A stretch of DNA of 64,000 nucleotides from Flavobacterium hydrocarbonoxydans (GTDB lineage: Bacteria > Bacteroidota > Bacteroidia > Flavobacteriales > Flavobacteriaceae), in contig NZ_WSTB01000013.1 in assembly GCF_009789235.1 (NCBI RefSeq), forward strand, positions 1-64,000, read 5' to 3'. Positions within the stretch are counted from its first letter, which is position 1. Each line of letters begins with the position of its first letter. Both the position numbers and the translations under genes were made by a program. The notes under the pieces were generated by a model, which did not search any database, had not been told where the DNA came from, and saw nothing but the letters and a program-made list of their open reading frames with translations. Shown one piece after another: positions 61,805-64,000 of the stretch.

Positions 61805-62719
61805 ATGAACAACTTTATTCTCATATTTTTCTTTCTTGCATTAGGTCTTTTACTGCAGCATATCCGGCAGTTTCCAACACATGCCTATAAGATTTTGAAT
61901 AAAATTGTAATCTATGTTTGTTTACCAGCTTTGTCCTTATATCATATTCCGAGAATAAAATGGGACAATACTTTATTATATCCCATTGCTTCAGGTTGGA
62001 TTGTTTTTATTCTGGCTTTTGTGTTTTTTCATTTTTTGGGAAAGAAGTTAGGATGGTCGAATAAACTCATTGGATGTCTGATTCTAACAGCTGGTTTGAG
62101 CAATTCTTCTTTTTTAGGCTATCCTATAATTGAAGCCTTGTACGGAAAAGAAGGTCTCAAAACGGCAATTTTGGTCGATCAGCCCGGTACATTTGTAGTA
62201 GTCTCGACTTTGGGTGTTTTTGTAGCTGCTTTTTATTCAAAAGGAAATCCAAATGCTTTTGGTATTATAAAAAAAGTACTTTTTTTTCCACCATTTCTAG
62301 CTTTCCTGGCGGCATGTGTTATGAATGTTTTCCAAATCGAATTCGATACCAATATTCAATCTGGTTTGCTTAAAGTAGGCAGTTTTGTGACTCCGTTGGC
62401 GCTTACTTCTGTGGGTTTGCAATTGCATTTTGATAGAAAAAGCCAGCACTGGAAATTTTTAAGGTTGGGTCTTTTTTATAAATTAATTTTCGCTCCATTA
62501 TTTATTTTGGTTTTGTATGTTTTTGTTTTAAATCATCGTTCCGAAGAAATTAAAATTACCATTATGCAAATGGCCATGGCTCCGATGATTACGGGCGCAA
62601 TTTTGGCTTCGACACACGGATTAAAACCCAAATTAAGCAGCATGATGATTGGTTTTGGGATACCAATTTCTTTCATAACCCTCGCCATTTGGTATTTTAT
62701 CGTTAGTTTTGTAGGATAA
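61805..62719 (+). CDS. AEC family transporter (auxin efflux carrier-like)
   Basis: 304 residues and about ten transmembrane helices. ILTAGLSNSSFLGYPIIEALYG and QMAMAPMITGAILASTHGLKPKLSSMMIGFGIPIS match the conserved inner segments of the family. Bacterial members carry malonate, malate or other carboxylates; substrate unknown. Followed by an MFS gene 17 bp later. Confidence 0.9.
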   Translation: MNNFILIFFFLALGLLLQHIRQFPTHAYKILNKIVIYVCLPALSLYHIPRIKWDNTLLYPIASGWIVFILAFVFFHFLGKKLGWSNKLIGCLILTAGLSNSSFLGYPIIEALYGKEGLKTAILVDQPGTFVVVSTLGVFVAAFYSKGNPNAFGIIKKVLFFPPFLAFLAACVMNVFQIEFDTNIQSGLLKVGSFVTPLALTSVGLQLHFDRKSQHWKFLRLGLFYKLIFAPLFILVLYVFVLNHRSEEIKITIMQMAMAPMITGAILASTHGLKPKLSSMMIGFGIPISFITLAIWYFIVSFVG

Positions 62720-62735
62720 TATAGTTTCCCAAAAT

Positions 62736-63950
62736 ATGAATTCATCTACACAAACCGCCTCGATTGATGGCGGTGCTTTGGCTCAAAAAACAGTTTATTC
62801 GGTATTATTTTCAATAGCATTTGCCCATTTATTGAATGATTTAATGCAATCTGTAATTCCTTCAACATATCCGATTTTAAAAGAAAATTTCAATCTGACA
62901 TTTACTCAAATCGGAATCATAACGTTTGTTTTTCAACTTACATCTTCATTATTACAGCCATTTGTTGGGTTTTATACAGATAGAAAACCAAAACCTTATT
63001 CTTTGGTCGTGGCCATGATTTTCTCTATTTCGGGACTTGCCTTATTATCCGTTTCTACTTCTTTTTGGATGTTATTAGTTTCAGTAAGTATAGTAGGAGT
63101 TGGCTCTTCTATTTTTCATCCGGAAGCTTCGCGTGTTGCTTTTCTAGGTTCTGGAGGAAAGCGGGGTTTGGCGCAATCTATATTTCAGTTAGGAGGAAAT
63201 GCAGGAAGTGCGGTTGGACCTTTATTAGTAGCTTTGATAGTGGCACCTCGCGGGCAATCGTATGTCATTTGGTTTGTCATTGCGGGAGTTTTAGGAATCA
63301 TGATTTTATCTAGAATTGCTGTTTGGTACGGAAATCATATGGCTTTAAGAGCTTCTAAAAAATCAAATTTAGAAGAAACTATTCAATTATCAGATAGAAA
63401 AGTTACCATTGCCATCGTAGTTTTATTATTGTTGATTTTTTCGAAATTCTTCTACATGGCGAGTATGTCCAGTTATTTTACTTTTTATCTCATTAGTAAA
63501 TTCGGATTGACGGTTCAGGATTCACAGTTCTATTTGTTTCTCTTTATGGCTTCTGTAGCCGCAGGAACCTTAATTGGCGGGCCTTTAGGAGATCACTTCG
63601 GGAGAAAATATATTATTTGGTTTTCTATTTTAGGAGCAGCACCTTTTACGTTGCTTTTGCCTTACGCTAATTTATTTTGGACTGCAGTTTTGGCAGTAAT
63701 TATTGGAGTGATAATTGCGTCGGCATTTTCGGCCATTTTGGTTTTTGCACAGGAATTAAAACCTGGAAAAGTCGGAATGATTTCGGGTCTGTTTTTCGGT
63801 TTTGCTTTCGGAATGGGCGGTTTAGGTTCTGCTATTTTAGGATATATTGCCGATCAGACCAGTATCGAATATGTCTATAAATTGAGTTCTTTTTTACCGT
63901 TAATTGGTGTTTTGGCTTACTTTTTACCGAATATTAAACAGAAAAAATAA
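62736..63950 (+). CDS. MFS transporter, fosmidomycin-resistance (Fsr)-like
   Basis: 404 residues, about twelve helices. The N-terminus AFAHLLNDLMQSVIPSTYPILKENFNLTFTQIGIITF and HPEASRVAFLGSGGKRGLAQSIFQLGGNAGSAVGPLL are typical of the Fsr group of efflux pumps. It probably exports a small toxic compound. It may be cotranscribed with the AEC gene. The rest of the window (63951-64000) shows no gene. Confidence 0.9.
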   Translation: MNSSTQTASIDGGALAQKTVYSVLFSIAFAHLLNDLMQSVIPSTYPILKENFNLTFTQIGIITFVFQLTSSLLQPFVGFYTDRKPKPYSLVVAMIFSISGLALLSVSTSFWMLLVSVSIVGVGSSIFHPEASRVAFLGSGGKRGLAQSIFQLGGNAGSAVGPLLVALIVAPRGQSYVIWFVIAGVLGIMILSRIAVWYGNHMALRASKKSNLEETIQLSDRKVTIAIVVLLLLIFSKFFYMASMSSYFTFYLISKFGLTVQDSQFYLFLFMASVAAGTLIGGPLGDHFGRKYIIWFSILGAAPFTLLLPYANLFWTAVLAVIIGVIIASAFSAILVFAQELKPGKVGMISGLFFGFAFGMGGLGSAILGYIADQTSIEYVYKLSSFLPLIGVLAYFLPNIKQKK

Positions 63951-64000
63951 TTTAATAATCCTAAAATTGATAGAAAAAGTAGAGTTTAGTTTTTTTTAAT

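Overview
The window is AT-rich bacterial chromosome from the Bacteroidota, almost certainly a Flavobacterium close to the F. johnsoniae group. The evidence: promoters follow the Bacteroidota pattern (TTTG then TAnnTTTG) instead of the sigma70 pattern; Shine-Dalgarno sequences are essentially absent; the protein repertoire is typical of the group (long GAPDH with an N-terminal extension, split methylmalonyl-CoA mutase, orphan TonB-plug domains, beta-barrel outer-membrane proteins); and intergenic gaps carry dispersed palindromic repeats. No phage, transposase gene, CRISPR array or plasmid module was seen. This is mainly core genome, with a few accessory lipoproteins and hypothetical proteins.

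Layout. 0-2.5 kb: 3' end of a 5S rRNA (end of an rrn operon), a repeat-rich spacer, and a PafA-like alkaline phosphatase. 2.5-7.4 kb: alanine dehydrogenase with a divergent Lrp regulator, long-form GAPDH, HtrA-type periplasmic protease. 7.9-12.6 kb: dapF, a small membrane protein, a GNAT, mltG, a DUF2279 protein and a lysozyme-like secreted protein (lysine/peptidoglycan theme). 12.7-18.1 kb (minus): outer-membrane protein, methylmalonyl-CoA mutase large and small subunits, a DivIC/FtsB-like protein, uridine kinase. 18.4-24.9 kb (mostly minus): dienoyl/enoyl-CoA reductase-like SDR, methionine aminotransferase, TonB-C protein, RsmI-like methylase, low-Mr phosphotyrosine phosphatase, dnaA, then a convergent thioesterase/YigZ pair. 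25-32 kb: a lipoprotein between inverted repeats, HAD, ribD, GNAT, prmC, MacB-type permease, hisS, tRNA-Trp. 32.7-40.9 kb (plus): grpE-dnaJ, a NatA/NatB-like ABC exporter, a sigma54-type response regulator without a DNA-binding domain, a one-domain DEAD-like protein, DUF2007, Cof-type HAD, GNAT. 42.4-52.8 kb: mtaB, then a minus-strand stretch containing an ECF sigma / plug-bearing anti-sigma / plug-VWA / SIMPL cassette, a CPBP protease and hypotheticals. 53-64 kb: PPK2, outer-membrane protein, a 21-bp tandem array, a MATE pump, an LTA-synthase-like enzyme, meaB, an NmrA/Rrf2 pair, AEC and Fsr-like transporters.

Functional links. scpA/scpB and the distant meaB together make and protect methylmalonyl-CoA mutase. 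ald and the divergent Lrp gene look like a regulator-target pair. GrpE and DnaJ share one well-formed promoter. The sigma/anti-sigma/plug-VWA genes form a compact envelope-signalling operon and are the best candidate here for a poorly described system.

The intergenic DNA is notable. At least six copies of a structured 75-130 bp repeat, an 18-bp perfect palindrome present three times (once inside the scpA reading frame), two period-21 arrays with heptad-like translation, and many long imperfect palindromes at gene 3' ends, some of which supply stop codons. All functional names rest on reading the translations, not on database searches.
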